NCBI GenBank assembly: GCA_963971405.1
Contig: OZ020487.1
Span: forward strand, 14,791,344 to 14,855,343
Direction: 5' to 3'
Source: Psococerastis gibbosa
Taxonomy: Eukaryota > Arthropoda > Insecta > Psocodea > Psocidae
DNA length: 64,000 nucleotides
Shown one piece after another: positions 50,301 to 56,439 of the stretch. The translations under genes and the position numbers were made by a program. The notes under the pieces were generated by a model. It was not told where the DNA came from. It worked only from the letters and a program-made list of their open reading frames with translations, and searched no databases. Positions within the stretch are counted from its first letter, which is position 1; every line of letters begins with the position of its first letter.

Positions 50301-53300
50301 GAGTGACCAGGTCGATATTCATAGTCGATAGAATTGGATACAACCAAGTTCGCGAGTATGTCAACTTCTTAGGTGCCCATTCCACATACGTACAACGTCA
50401 ATGAAAATTATGAAATTGAAGGTGGTAGCAGAATTTTTAGTATGTCTTTAATGTCTGCTACCACCTTCAATTTCATAATTTTCATTGACGTTGTACGTAT
50501 GTGGAATGGGCACCATATTAATATTAACAAATTCAAACCTATTCACATAATATATTGTATAACCTACGGTTAAAAGTGATGGAGGGATTGCAATTAGATT
50601 GAGTTTTATAGACACCAAGAATTTTAATTTCAAAATCTTATAGTGATTTTTTCTCGAGTTTACATGTAGCAAAATCTTGAGTCCGAATGCAATCCCTCCT
50701 TCCCCAATGAGCATTCTAATAGAATGGGTTAAATTTCTCAACTTGACAAGTTCAATTATAAAATTGTAAGTGGCAATGAAAAATTTACATCACCCGTATT
50801 AAGTCGTTCTGAAGAGAAAGTTTAAACCAATGTAAACCAATCTTACACATATAAATTATAGCAAAACAATCAAATCATCGACATTTATAAACTTTGGCGA
50901 TAAATTTAAATCAAGATACTTTGCCGGCTTATTTATATAACACACAAATTCCAAATATCTCAAAAAATATCTCAAAATAACGAGCGAAATTCAGCATAAA
51001 TTTAGAGTACGCCTAGTTCTACATAAAATGTCTTGTCACAATATCGACCTTTATATTATATTAGTGTATAGGTATGGTACCGACAGCATGAGCATCAAAA
51101 TAAATTGTTTGTTACATTATTTAGCCAAAGCCAACGATTAAAAAAATTGTTTTGCCATTAATATTCGTCATGCCATTAGAAATGATGTCAGATTAAAAAT
51201 GACCATTTCACCCTAGGAGGAAGTATAAAATTGCATAAAAATGTAAAAATGCATAAAACTATTATATTTCCTCCATTATTTCACCCGAACTATGGAATGG
51301 ATTACGTAACCTTAGTTACAATTTACAGCATTATTTATTACTTACGATAAATCGTTCCAATAAATTTGTTAACACAGGATGATCGGTTTTTTGGCGAAAT
51401 TAATTAATTTATCGATCCACGGTTATATAAATCTAGGAATAGTCTTTTGGGGACTCATAAAAAATACAAATTTTGCCGTAGACTTAGGGGCCTACTGCTA
51501 TTCTATTGGATTATGATAATTCACACAATTATCGTTTTGTAGTAGCCTAATAGGCTAATACTATATATCAGATGAGAAAATTCAAATTTACTGTGAAAGC
51601 ATGTCTTTTTTATAAAGTCTTCAAAATAATAATCTAATAGCTTTGTGGCTGTGGATTGAGATATTAATTAATTTTGTCACTATTACTCTGGTCAGCCTTT
51701 GTTTTCAAAAACTTGGAAAGTTATCCCTTAATCCCAATGGCATTTTCGAGACTACCTACCCAACTTCTCCTCGTAATCACAATATAAATAAAATCCAATG
51801 ATGTTTTTCTCAGTAGATTACAAATCACATAACTTATTTTAAATCACTATTAAGCAATTCAATTTGCAATGCTGAGAAAAATATCCAAACTAAAAGAAAA
51901 CAATTTATTGACTTCAGTTATAGAACACAAATAATTTGGTAATTTACTGCAAGTCATCAGCTCTGAACACAAATTACATTGCAAGTTATTTTGTAAACAA
52001 TGAACCTAAATAATTTATTTCTCGTTCCACCCCATTGGTTCACGAGTATGTGTATCAATGCCTTAACAAGGCAGTTATGTGACTGAAATAACCAGTATTT
52101 ACTCTCCGTATAGTGTACAATGTACACCACTGCCAAGATATATGTACATATATCTGGCTGAAATGCCAAGAACGGGCGTTGGCTAATATTAGTCATGTAA
52201 AGTATGTTAGTTCTTAATGTACAAGAAAACCTTGATTTTCCATTAGTAATTCCCAGTTAATATTATATAACGTTCTCACAATTGGATGAAATAGCAATTT
52301 ATTTTCTCATCACAATTCCTCTACTTCCACTGAGTAAATAAATAAGTTATTCATTTTTGGCTAAAAGAAAAGTAATGGGGGTACAAATACAGTTGCAATG
52401 TAACGTTCAGACGCAAAATGACCTACAGCACCATGGAAAACCTGGAAACAACTGCAATTACTTACAATACAACTGAAAAGTATTTACCTGGTAACTGCGA
52501 ATGATGGCTTGTACAGCCAAATGGTCGTCGATTACTTTTTCGGAAATTGGGCCAGCGCCGACTGCAGGAAGACCCCCCGTGAGGGGGATGAGGCTGGACA
52601 ACGTAGCCTCGTTGGCGCGGGGCGACGCCAGAGAGGGGGGCGCCACGTAGGCTGCACCGGGGGCAGCGCCTGCCGAGCTCGAACGGAAGAACGCGTCCCA
52701 TGACTAAAACATACAGCAGACAATGAAAATGTATCCGATGAAAGGGAAATCACAAGAAGGCTCGTTAGTATCATTATTTGGAAATTTTCGAACTGGCACG
52801 AGCCACATAAGAACCTTTTAGCATCTTAATTTACATAAAATTAATTTATTCAGGACTGCGCGCATCTTATTGGTCCGTCCCATGAATAAATGTCTCCATT
52901 ACTACTGCAACGTGAACAAGACAGCAAAATTCAAAAGGCACCGCAATTTTATTGGGAAAGTGACGTTTCGCCATTATTACGAAATTAATAGCCTTAACTA
53001 AATGGGAAGTCCTGCATACCTATTACAAATAAAAACCCCAGGAGAGTAAAAAAAAGCCTCACTAGCGCATTTTTAGAATTCACATGTTTAATATAATCCA
53101 ACTTCTTTGAATTTATACTTTATTTTATTTATATTAGGAACCCTGACTTGTACTTAGGCTTCTTATAAATTTCTTATCTGTACAAGCAATATAAAACGGT
53201 AAAGTATACTTATAAAATACTTATCGTGGTGCCAATATGATATTTAAATAATTTCATGCAAACATGGTTAAGTACCGCAGTTTATCTATAGCGGATCAGT

Positions 53301-54474
53301 AAAACTATAGTATTCAAATTAAAATATTAAATGTGATAATAAATAATGCCCCATCTTAAGCACCTCCTTCAACAATGTAATCAAAACAAGTTAGGTTTCA
53401 AATTAATACTGATTAGGTAGTTCTATTCAAGGGTCATAGGAACTGAAGGCCCCATTTTCTAAACCAATAATATCGGTCTTCAGTGAGCCGTTGCCGTACT
53501 GGATTAAGTCGAGCTAACACCTGTTACAACGTCAATGTCTTAGGCGCCCATTCCACCGACCGGCTAGGGCTATTTACAAAAACAGTGACGTGGTAGCAGA
53601 CATTCAAGACTTAGGCGGGGTTTCCACCGACCTCGCATTGCAGAATGCAAATGACATTGACGGAAATGTTTATTTTCCTCTATGTCATAGTTAAAATTGA
53701 TCAATGATCATACAGTAAAATCACAAACAAACTAAAATTAAAAAATGGCGTCATGGGATATTTTAACAGATTTCTATAAAAAGAAAAATTCTAATTTCCG
53801 TCAATGTCATTTGCATTCTGCAATGCGAGGTCGGTGGAAACGTCACCTAAGTCTTGAATGTCTGCTACCACGTCACTGTTTGTGTAAATAGCCCTAGCCC
53901 GTCGGTGGAATGGGCGCCTTAGTTTGCCGATCGGCCCTTGTAGAGTCGGTGTAGGTTGACACCGAGGTGTGAGCCAGTTTGCTAACGACTAGAAATTCAT
54001 TCGGAAGAAATACCAATAATATCCAGAAAGCGATAGGTTCAACGGGCCTCACTACAAGTAGGCCTACGTCCATAAAAATAGCACGTCAATAATAATAATA
54101 ATAATAATAATCGCTTTCAGAGAAGAATAGCGCGAAAATAACTGAATTACTAGACTTAGTTTTCATTTGTGTTCAATAAAACAGGGACTCTCATACTACA
54201 ATTTCTGTACGGTAGTAAACACACAGCCACTGGGCCTCCATTCCAAATTGGAAGCAATACTTACAACGTGTACTGATTTGGGATCAGCCAGCCACGAGTT
54301 GTACATTTCTTCGACGTAGGCGGATGACGACCCGTTAAGGAAAGGTTCGGCGGCCGCTGCCGAGTTGAGGCGGAGCGACGATGCGGCGATGCGCGGCGCT
54401 GCTGGGCGCAGCAGCCAGGCGCCCATCTCTCCTGGCGCCGCGAGCCGCTGCAGCACGGTGCGAGCTCGGTGCAT
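20910..54474 (-). CDS. OGDH: 2-oxoglutarate dehydrogenase E1, mitochondrial (OGDH), 18 coding exons
   Basis: Thiamine-diphosphate E1 of the mitochondrial 2-oxoglutarate dehydrogenase complex. It decarboxylates 2-oxoglutarate and passes succinyl to the E2 lipoyl group in the TCA cycle. Coding exons on the minus strand: 54474-54265, 52703-52488, one of four exon-3 versions, 32978-32861, 32242-32102, 31306-31173, 30188-30088, 29538-29359, 28858-28678, 28182-27902, 27445-27217, 26708-26430, 26120-25942, 25287-25165, 24284-24137, 24019-23856, 23592-23438, 21009-20910. Every junction is GT-AG and in phase. With exon 3d the protein has 1,013 residues (human 1,023). Landmarks: presequence 1-40, [35 protein letters not shown], the ThDP motif from GDAAFAG (409) to NN (442-443), HVNSDDPE, and [15 protein letters not shown] in the pyrimidine-binding domain. 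Exon 3 choice gives 1,013, 1,019 or 1,021 residues. Introns are full of MITEs and SINEs. No defect seen. Confidence 0.96.
21149..21303. mobile_element. Possible small MITE in last OGDH intron
   Basis: CGGTGCATAAAGGCAGATTC near the left end is the approximate complement of GAATCTGCCTTCGTGCAACC at the right end, about 150 bp apart. Imperfect arms and no clear target duplication. Confidence 0.4.
21480..21680 (+). repeat. Dispersed SINE-like repeat ('ACCAATAAT'), copy 2
   Basis: Same block order as the 4347 copy: GATAAGCGTATCTC, CCATTGTCGCTTGTAGCCGG, AACAATACCAATAATGGCC, CTACAAGTAGGCATAAGTCC. Lies in the last OGDH intron. Confidence 0.55.
22360..22760 (+). pseudogene. RTE-like LINE 3' end fragment
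   Basis: A frame reads [20 protein letters not shown] followed by [16 protein letters not shown], the C-terminal tail of RTE-type reverse transcriptases. Further downstream it matches the 3' ends at 37785-38230 and 24790-25095 (CACATCACACCC-like block, then TTGACGATGATGG). TGATGA-type tails are usual for RTE elements. Confidence 0.65.
22770..22974. mobile_element. Near-perfect 200-bp palindrome MITE
   Basis: Begins TATAGTCCACGCAAAATGAG and ends with the complement. The arms pair over about 95 bp each, with TTGCATTGGATGCAA at the centre. TA at both ends would fit a Tc1/mariner-type duplication. In the last OGDH intron, downstream of exon 17. Confidence 0.75.
23438..23592 (-). CDS. OGDH: OGDH exon 17
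   Basis: Starts [20 protein letters not shown] and contains [16 protein letters not shown], matching the conserved C-terminal region (human LSPFPFD…EEHKNQGYYDYV). Donor GTAAGT after ATGAA, phase 2. Confidence 0.94.
23856..24019 (-). CDS. OGDH: OGDH exon 16
   Basis: Encodes [20 protein letters not shown] and [18 protein letters not shown], ending INRMEQ in phase 0. Matches human FQRVIPEDGPAAQNPENVKR and LLFCTGKVYYDL. Confidence 0.94.
24137..24284 (-). CDS. OGDH: OGDH exon 15
   Basis: [20 protein letters not shown] followed by [20 protein letters not shown], strongly conserved in E1. Confidence 0.95.
24790..25095 (-). pseudogene. RTE-like LINE 3' end fragment, reverse strand
   Basis: Minus-strand frame reads [20 protein letters not shown], then [20 protein letters not shown] and [14 protein letters not shown], a standard RTE-type C-terminus. 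Tail region shares the CACATATCACACCCGG block with the 38.2-kb copy. In an OGDH intron. Confidence 0.7.
25165..25287 (-). CDS. OGDH: OGDH exon 14
   Basis: Encodes [20 protein letters not shown] then [20 protein letters not shown]; phase 0 at both ends. Matches human [15 protein letters not shown]. Confidence 0.95.
25942..26120 (-). CDS. OGDH: OGDH exon 13
   Basis: Encodes [40 protein letters not shown] and LQPHGLEGM, the conserved part of the pyrimidine-binding domain. Donor GTGGGT. Confidence 0.95.
26430..26708 (-). CDS. OGDH: OGDH exon 12
   Basis: Contains [40 protein letters not shown] and [17 protein letters not shown]; start of the pyrimidine-binding domain. Confidence 0.95.
27217..27445 (-). 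CDS. OGDH: OGDH exon 11
   Basis: Encodes [32 protein letters not shown] and a spacer ending FVIHK; phase 1 donor GTGAGC. Confidence 0.94.
27902..28182 (-). CDS. OGDH: OGDH exon 10
   Basis: Longest internal exon. Encodes [40 protein letters not shown] and [19 protein letters not shown], part of the ThDP diphosphate-binding domain. The upstream intron holds decayed copies of part of this exon. Confidence 0.95.
28395..28565 (-). pseudogene. Decayed partial duplicates of OGDH exon 10
   Basis: On the plus strand, TGCCACGTTACACACATGCA with following CACTCTCCG (28398-28435) and TGCACACACACATCACACTC, TCCAGGTTCACGTGGA (28513-28552) mirror the exon-10 stretch at 28098-28153 (CACATTGCACACGTGCATCA, CACTCTCCGG…GTTCACGTGGAAG). 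No open frame or splice sites remain. They look like small tandem duplications of exon 10 that have decayed. Confidence 0.6.
28678..28858 (-). CDS. OGDH: OGDH exon 9 (ThDP-binding motif)
   Basis: [20 protein letters not shown], then [20 protein letters not shown] and [10 protein letters not shown]. The GD…NN thiamine-diphosphate/magnesium motif is complete within this exon. Confidence 0.96.
29359..29538 (-). CDS. OGDH: OGDH exon 8
   Basis: [20 protein letters not shown], then [20 protein letters not shown] and [10 protein letters not shown]. Sixty codons, phase 0 both ends; donor GTGAGC. Confidence 0.95.
29845..30065 (-). repeat. Dispersed SINE-like repeat ('ACCAATAAT'), copy 3, abutting OGDH exon 7
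   Basis: Reverse-orientation copy of the family at 4347 and 21480, with the blocks TGGGCTTAGGCCTAAATG, AATTGTTTCCG, GTCAACCTGCACCGG and TAACCATTGAC in reversed order. Its outer end reaches to about 20 bp from the exon 7 splice donor (30082-30087). Confidence 0.55.
30088..30188 (-). CDS. OGDH: OGDH exon 7
   Basis: [20 protein letters not shown] then [13 protein letters not shown]; donor GTAAGT. Contains the conserved [12 protein letters not shown] substrate/cofactor loop, its first codon split with exon 6. Confidence 0.95.
30245..30430 (+). pseudogene. LINE 3' fragment (reverse transcriptase tail)
   Basis: Plus-strand frame reads [20 protein letters not shown] then [15 protein letters not shown], and after a stop [12 protein letters not shown]. 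This is a common C-terminal tail of LINE polymerases; the similar fragment at 41330-41500 carries ERDLRKM…KLTPGCSPD. In the OGDH intron between exons 6 and 7. Confidence 0.6.
30475..30640 (-). repeat. Dispersed SINE-like repeat ('ACCAATAAT'), copy 4 (partial)
   Basis: Shares GCTGGCTCATTGAACC, CCTCATTGA, GTCAACCCACATCGGCTACA and the AAGCTTACAATTG block with the 40930 copy. Confidence 0.5.
30679..31155. mobile_element. Harbinger-like MITE with GGCGGGTATTCCACATACG ends and composite core
   Basis: Ends GGCGGGTATTCCACATACGT and complement, flanked by TTA and TAA. The arms continue CATCGTCAATGAAAA with their complement. The core contains AAAATGGCGTCATGGGATAT (as in the GGCGCC-ended MITEs) and then CATCCATTAAACAGATTGG (as in the ends of the 12.36-13.78 kb hairpin). 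It therefore joins modules of three element types. Located between OGDH exons 6 and 7, ending 18 bp from exon 6. Confidence 0.75.
31173..31306 (-). CDS. OGDH: OGDH exon 6
   Basis: Encodes [40 protein letters not shown] and SIVM. Donor GTAAGT, only 12 bp from the neighbouring MITE's TAA flank. Confidence 0.94.
31383..31960 (+). repeat. tRNA-like SINE interrupted by a MITE, copy 1
   Basis: Left part ATATCGACTTCGATGGCATG… up to TTAGTAA (31420). Right part from TAATTGTGAGAATCTCGG to CAATCGGATACATTCATTAA and a (AATA)n tail with following (TA)n. The uninterrupted copy at 45200-45385 shows the same two halves joined. The inserted MITE (31421-31798) has TAA on both sides, its target duplication. Confidence 0.7.
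31421..31798. mobile_element. Harbinger-like composite MITE, copy 4 (inside SINE)
   Basis: GGCGCCCATTCCACCGACCA at the left and its complement at the right, TAA on both sides. The inner element is inverted relative to copy 1 (ATTTTCTTTTTATAG before CATGACGCCATTTTTT). Confidence 0.85.
32102..32242 (-). CDS. OGDH: OGDH exon 5
   Basis: [20 protein letters not shown] then [20 protein letters not shown]; matches human [20 protein letters not shown]. Donor GTAAGT. Confidence 0.95.
32861..32978 (-). CDS. OGDH: OGDH exon 4
   Basis: [20 protein letters not shown] then [16 protein letters not shown]; matches human ESDLDKVFHLPTTTFIGG. Its first two bases complete a codon begun by the exon 3 version used: Glu with 3b, 3c or 3d, Lys with 3a. 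Confidence 0.95.
33246..33802. mobile_element. 560-bp MITE with about 130-bp inverted ends
   Basis: Begins AAATGGACAACTTTTGTGTA and ends with the approximate complement GAACGTTGTCCATTT. The arms continue through GGAATCC…CTCTGATTGGTGGGG and a GTGCACTTCATCAC block. An inner complementary pair TTAGATTCTGCAAGGAAA / TTTCCTTGCAGAATCTAA follows. No coding capacity. In the OGDH intron between exons 3d and 4. Confidence 0.7.
34740..35280. repeat. Unclassified GGGG-rich repeat stretch
   Basis: Contains repeated GAAATATTGGGG-type units and CCCCGGGGAAAT, then GGCCGTGCCCAGG/CCTGGGCACGGCC inverted ends at 35173-35252 around a G-rich centre. Probably old transposon pieces; no family named. Confidence 0.35.
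35684..35828. mobile_element. Inverted-repeat element related to the GCAGCCTG type
   Basis: GGCTGCAGGCGTAGG…TTTATTCCCAGGGTTAAAATG at the left pairs with …TTTACATTTGTGACCCTGGG and TGCCTGCAGGGC at the right. TGTAAACA blocks recall the 74-244 element, but the ends differ. Confidence 0.45.
36511..37494. mobile_element. Possible degenerate DNA transposon with CAGGGTGTTT ends
   Basis: CAGGGTGTTTAAAAACGTCT at the left, GTGTTTTAAACACCCTG at the right, 0.98 kb apart. Inside, [20 protein letters not shown] near 37290 may be a LINE fragment. No transposase recognised and no target duplication seen. Confidence 0.4.
37785..38230 (+). pseudogene. RTE-like LINE 3' end interrupted by a SINE
   Basis: Frame reads [20 protein letters not shown] then [20 protein letters not shown], the RTE-type tail. 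At AATCAGAAGTGG it is broken by the SINE at 37972-38150. It resumes with CTCACATATCACACCCGGGC, which follows directly in the reverse copy at 24790-25095. Confidence 0.65.
37972..38150 (+). repeat. tRNA-like SINE (GGACATGTAGAG type), copy 1
   Basis: Head with GTAGAGTAGTGGTACAGACT (A-box-like) and GGTTCGATTCC (B box), then body GAGGGCTTTATAGCCCTAAC, TCCGCTAGGTTGGC and an AT-rich tail. A second copy is at 54549-54768. Confidence 0.7.
39053..39155 (-). CDS. OGDH: OGDH alternative exon 3d (ADLD-containing)
   Basis: 103 bp, phase 0 to 1, acceptor CGCAG, donor GTATGT. Encodes [20 protein letters not shown] then [14 protein letters not shown]. Closest of the four to the human segment [20 protein letters not shown]. 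It keeps an S-A-D-L-D motif resembling the D-A-D-L-D element implicated in calcium response of human OGDH. It is the nearest version to exon 4 and probably the ancestral or default form. Confidence 0.93.
39900..40305. mobile_element. Foldback element, AATTAATT family, copy 1
   Basis: Left arm TGTTTTGTAAACAAGAAATT … ACGAAATTAATTAATTGCTC, GTTCCACAGCCACAAAGATA pairs with right arm TATCTTTGTATCTGTGGAAT … TTAGTTTCGTC … AAATTTCTTGTTTACAAAAC. About 400 bp. A related copy lies at 51340-51720, and weaker traces near 44380-44620, 46560-46720 and 59570-59940. Confidence 0.6.
40930..41150 (-). repeat. Dispersed SINE-like repeat ('ACCAATAAT'), copy 5
   Basis: Reverse copy with CTGGCTCATTGAACC, GTCAACCTACACCGGCTACA, AAGCTTACCATTGACAC and CCAAGTTCGGGTAC, the fullest version of the outer half of the repeat. 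Confidence 0.55.
41330..41500 (+). pseudogene. LINE 3' fragment, short
   Basis: [16 protein letters not shown] followed by an alternative-frame KLTPGCSPD. Same type as the fragment at 30245-30430. Confidence 0.45.
41592..41975. mobile_element. Harbinger-like composite MITE, copy 5
   Basis: GGCGCCCATTCCATTGACCG at left, complement with one change (GGGCACC) at right, TTA on both sides. Inner nested element and ATGACGCCATTTTT core present. In the intron between OGDH exons 3c and 3d. Confidence 0.85.
43434..43898. mobile_element. Inverted-repeat element, GCAGCCTGAT family, long variant
   Basis: Ends GCAGCCTGATAATGGCGATT and complement, then shared TATAATACCGGGGTTAAT. The next inverted block, ATAATACCATGTCACGTGAT, is absent from copies 1 and 2, and the 280-bp centre is also unrelated. 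Lies between OGDH exons 3c and 3d. Confidence 0.75.
44329..44373. repeat. Long poly-A run
   Basis: About 45 consecutive A. May be a retroposon tail, but no head is clear upstream. Length is unreliable in sequencing. Confidence 0.7.
45200..45385 (+). repeat. tRNA-like SINE, copy 2 (uninterrupted)
   Basis: ACTATCGACTTCAATGGCAA, GGTGGTAGCGTGCTTGTACA head, then GTAACTCAACACGGGTACTA, GAAGAGGTCAATCGGATACA, TTCATTAAATTG body and a poly-A tail. Full-length counterpart of the MITE-interrupted copy at 31383-31960. Close upstream of exon 3c on the opposite strand. Confidence 0.7.
45556..45676 (-). CDS. OGDH: OGDH alternative exon 3c
   Basis: 121 bp, phase 0 to 1, acceptor CCCAAG, donor GTAACA (weaker than the others). 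Encodes [20 protein letters not shown] then [20 protein letters not shown]. Keeps RGH and LDPLGI but replaces the ADLD segment. Same length as 3b. Confidence 0.88.
45837..46105 (-). repeat. SINE-like insertion with 13-bp target duplication
   Basis: ATGTGTCTGGGTA occurs at 45837-45849 and again at 46093-46105, around a 243-bp insert. On the minus strand the insert starts GCCGGCCGCCATACCAAG, has GGTTCAAAGCT (B-box-like) and ends in a (TAC)n tail at 45850-45860. The head origin is not identified. It sits between OGDH exons 3b and 3c. Confidence 0.65.
46723..46812 (+). repeat. 90-bp dispersed repeat, copy 1
   Basis: TATCGATTGGTTTGCAGCGA, then TTTCAATCTCCTTCTC and ACAAGG. A second copy lies at 63640-63738 in the same orientation. 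Nature unknown. Confidence 0.6.
47111..47231 (-). CDS. OGDH: OGDH alternative exon 3b
   Basis: 121 bp, phase 0 to 1, acceptor GGAAAG, donor GTAAAC. Encodes [20 protein letters not shown] then [20 protein letters not shown]. It resembles in length and C-terminal charge the longer alternative segment of vertebrate OGDH. It keeps an A-D-L but not the following Asp. Confidence 0.9.
49598..49724 (-). CDS. OGDH: OGDH alternative exon 3a
   Basis: 127 bp, phase 0 to 1, acceptor CTAAAG, donor GTAAGA. Encodes [20 protein letters not shown] then [20 protein letters not shown]. Most divergent version: the PLGI motif after LDP is lost and a Gly/Asn/Gln-rich stretch replaces ADLD. The codon split with exon 4 becomes AAG (Lys) instead of GAG (Glu). 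Confidence 0.85.
50372..50514. mobile_element. Short palindromic Harbinger-like MITE
   Basis: 143 bp. GGTGCCCATTCCACATACGT at left and complement at right. Arms pair almost perfectly over about 65 bp (…CAATGAAAATTATGAAATTG, AAGGTGGTAGCAGA). Centre TTTTTAGTATGTCTTTAATG. In the intron between OGDH exons 2 and 3a. Confidence 0.85.
50577..50702. repeat. Inverted repeat pair GGAGGGATTGCA / TGCAATCCCTCC
   Basis: Two complementary blocks about 100 bp apart with partly complementary sequence between them. Possibly a small MITE; the arms are weaker inside. Confidence 0.5.
51340..51720. mobile_element. Foldback element, AATTAATT family, copy 2
   Basis: GGCGAAATTAATTAATTTAT, CGATCCACGG at left opposes GGCTGTGGATTGAGATATTA, ATTAATTTTGTCAC at right, as in 39900-40305. 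Confidence 0.5.
52488..52703 (-). CDS. OGDH: OGDH exon 2
   Basis: 72 codons, phase 0 both ends. [20 protein letters not shown], then a variable Ala/Pro-rich linker and [18 protein letters not shown]; matches human SWDIFFR and DHLAVQSLIRAYQ. It is GC-rich compared with the introns. Confidence 0.95.
53543..53918. mobile_element. Harbinger-like composite MITE, copy 6
   Basis: GGCGCCCATTCCACCGACCG and complement, TTA on both sides. The inner element is bounded by TTAGGCGGGGTTTCCACCGA and the complementary CGGTGGAAACGTCACCTAA; about 380 bp. Located between OGDH exons 1 and 2. Confidence 0.85.
53930..54115 (+). repeat. Dispersed SINE-like repeat ('ACCAATAAT'), copy 6
   Basis: GGTGTAGGTTGACACCGAGG, TGAGCCAGTTTGCTAACGAC, GAAGAAATACCAATAAT, CTACAAGTAGGCCTACGTCC and a (AAT)n tail. 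The tail supports a retroposed origin. Confidence 0.6.
54265..54474 (-). CDS. OGDH: OGDH exon 1 (start codon, mitochondrial presequence)
   Basis: ATG at 54474-54472, ten bases after the acceptor TTTCCAG. The frame is open a little further, but only through non-ATG codons. [20 protein letters not shown] then [20 protein letters not shown] is an Arg/Ala-rich presequence without acidic patches. The mature protein starts near [20 protein letters not shown]. Donor GTAAGT. Confidence 0.95.
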
Positions 54475-54548
54475 TGTCAATTAACTGGAAATTAATAAAA
54501 TAAATACCGTATTATTAAGAGATCACAACGGATCAGGAAAGTGGTACA

Positions 54549-54768
54549 GTCAGGACATGTAGAGCAATGGTACAGACTCCAACTTTCACCCGAAAGGTTG
54601 TTGGTTCTAGTCCCACACTTGCTACATTTTCTGACTATGCTTCGGAGGGATGTAAAGCAGGTGGTCCCGAGTCTTCCTAGTTGAGTGTAAGGGAGGGCTT
54701 TATAGCCATAACTCCGCTGGGTTGTCCTAGTACAAAAAAGTCAATATGTATTTATTTATTTATTGAAA
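54549..54768 (+). repeat. tRNA-like SINE (GGACATGTAGAG type), copy 2
   Basis: TCAGGACATGTAGAGCAATG head, GGTTGTTGGTTCTAGTCCCA (B box slightly changed), GAGGGCTTTATAGCCATAAC body and a TATTTATTTATTTATT tail. In the intron before OGDH coding exon 1. Confidence 0.7.
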
Positions 54769-55589
54769 TAACGAACGAAGAGGCGCACTAAAGGTTAAAT
54801 GAATGAAAATCTCTTGCTACGATCCCATTCGCGAGAAGAGCCAAGTGGATGGAAACCTGATCAGACACTCCTTAACACCATAATAGAAGACACCATTGAG
54901 AGGCGTACGCAGAAGATTTAAAGTAAGGTATGGTATGCAGAATCTACGCCTAGGGTAGAGATTAATGGAGGGGAAGATAATTATATTTGCTGCAAACAAC
55001 TCCAGATTGCGACTAAAAGAGAAGATAAAAAGTGAATATATTTCAATGATACTCGCACAGGGGTTAAATTAGAAGAAGACATTAAAAGCTGAACGAGAAG
55101 ATGAGTTGAGTGACAAATTCATTGCACTGAGATGAGACCTACGTTTGATTACCGCTATCGTTCTATTTTTATGTCAGGTTAGGTATTTCTCTAATACCAG
55201 TAAAGAGCACAAAAGGAACACTGCGTGTACCTAAAACTACGAAAGTAACCTGCGCTGCACGTCTCCAGCTCAAGATAATTTGGACTAAAAACTATTATAG
55301 TGTTTCATTGGGCAGCAAGCATCGGAGCAGTAGGCTAGTAGTGGTAAACTCAGTTTAATGGACTCATTTAACTCCTAGATGCAGTCAAATTACTGTCGCT
55401 TAATGAGTACAAGTGGTTATGCATGATAATCCATCCTTATCTACTTAAATTGGCATGCAGATCAACAGATTCAAAAATATCAGTAACAAAATAATTTGTG
55501 ACACAATTTGGGAGAATTCCTGTAGAGTACTAAGTTACTATAAACATTTTAAGCCATCACTTTTAGACGAAATTATATGCATATCATGT

Positions 55590-55745
55590 AAAATAGTCGG
55601 AGGCGAGGCGAAACTCATCTCTTGAAAAGGGTTGAGGTCGGACGAGAGCACAGGAGAAGGGTAAGACCGAAACTGACGCTCCCAAAAATTATCCAGAAAG
55701 CGCCAATCTCCCCTAGGGGATATGGCGCGAAAAAAATAAAAAATA
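55590..55745 (+). pseudogene. Possible LINE 3' tail
   Basis: Ends with CCAATCTCCCCTAGGGGATA, TGGCGCGAAAAAAATAAAAA. Conceptually KAPISPRGYGAKK before a stop, which looks like the extreme C-terminus of a LINE polymerase. Weak. Confidence 0.3.
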
Positions 55746-56439
55746 AAATATCGTGTAAAATGGAGTTACCCAAATAAAAGCAACAACGTCTGACTCTTAC
55801 TTTACTTACTTACTCTTACTTTTATTTTATCATATCTTGCAATATTTTTTTTTAACTAATGCTCACAAAGATGAAAACGCACAATAACTGCGCGTATAAA
55901 CAATGGAACAATCATGGGTGATAGAAGCGCTAATTATTTATGCCGACAGCTCTGCGACAACTTGTGCAAGGCTTCAATGGTACAAATTCAAGATTAAACA
56001 CGTCTACTGTCTAGCTGCAGCAACATTGTACTTCGGGTCAATATTTAAGACGAAAATAATGGTCAACATCTCACAAATCCAGTCGCGTAAGTGTTTACAG
56101 TGCGACAAATACTGAGCTTTTTTTCCACCCCCGAACAAGTCTGGAACCGCTTTTTAGCATTACTTCAAAATAGTCGTGTCTTTTTCTACTGTGTTATTTG
56201 GTTAAGATCTTTCCACTTCCGGCTTCTATTTACGTTGATTTGGAGTAGACAAATACTGAGCTAATGAGCCCTAACTAGTGTCCAAAGGACTCGTACGACT
56301 CACATACATGCTTGGATAATTCCAGCTCCTGCTAGTTTTTATTATTCAAAGCGCACTGTGCAACTAGGGAGTATCAAAAAAAGGTCATTTGCTTCTCAAC
56401 TGCAGCAATGCAAGCCCGGAGCAACAAGAGGATGACTTA

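Noticed and set aside
54475-54480. OGDH start two codons upstream
   Set aside because: The upstream codons are TTG and ACA, not ATG; the first ATG after the splice acceptor is at 54474.
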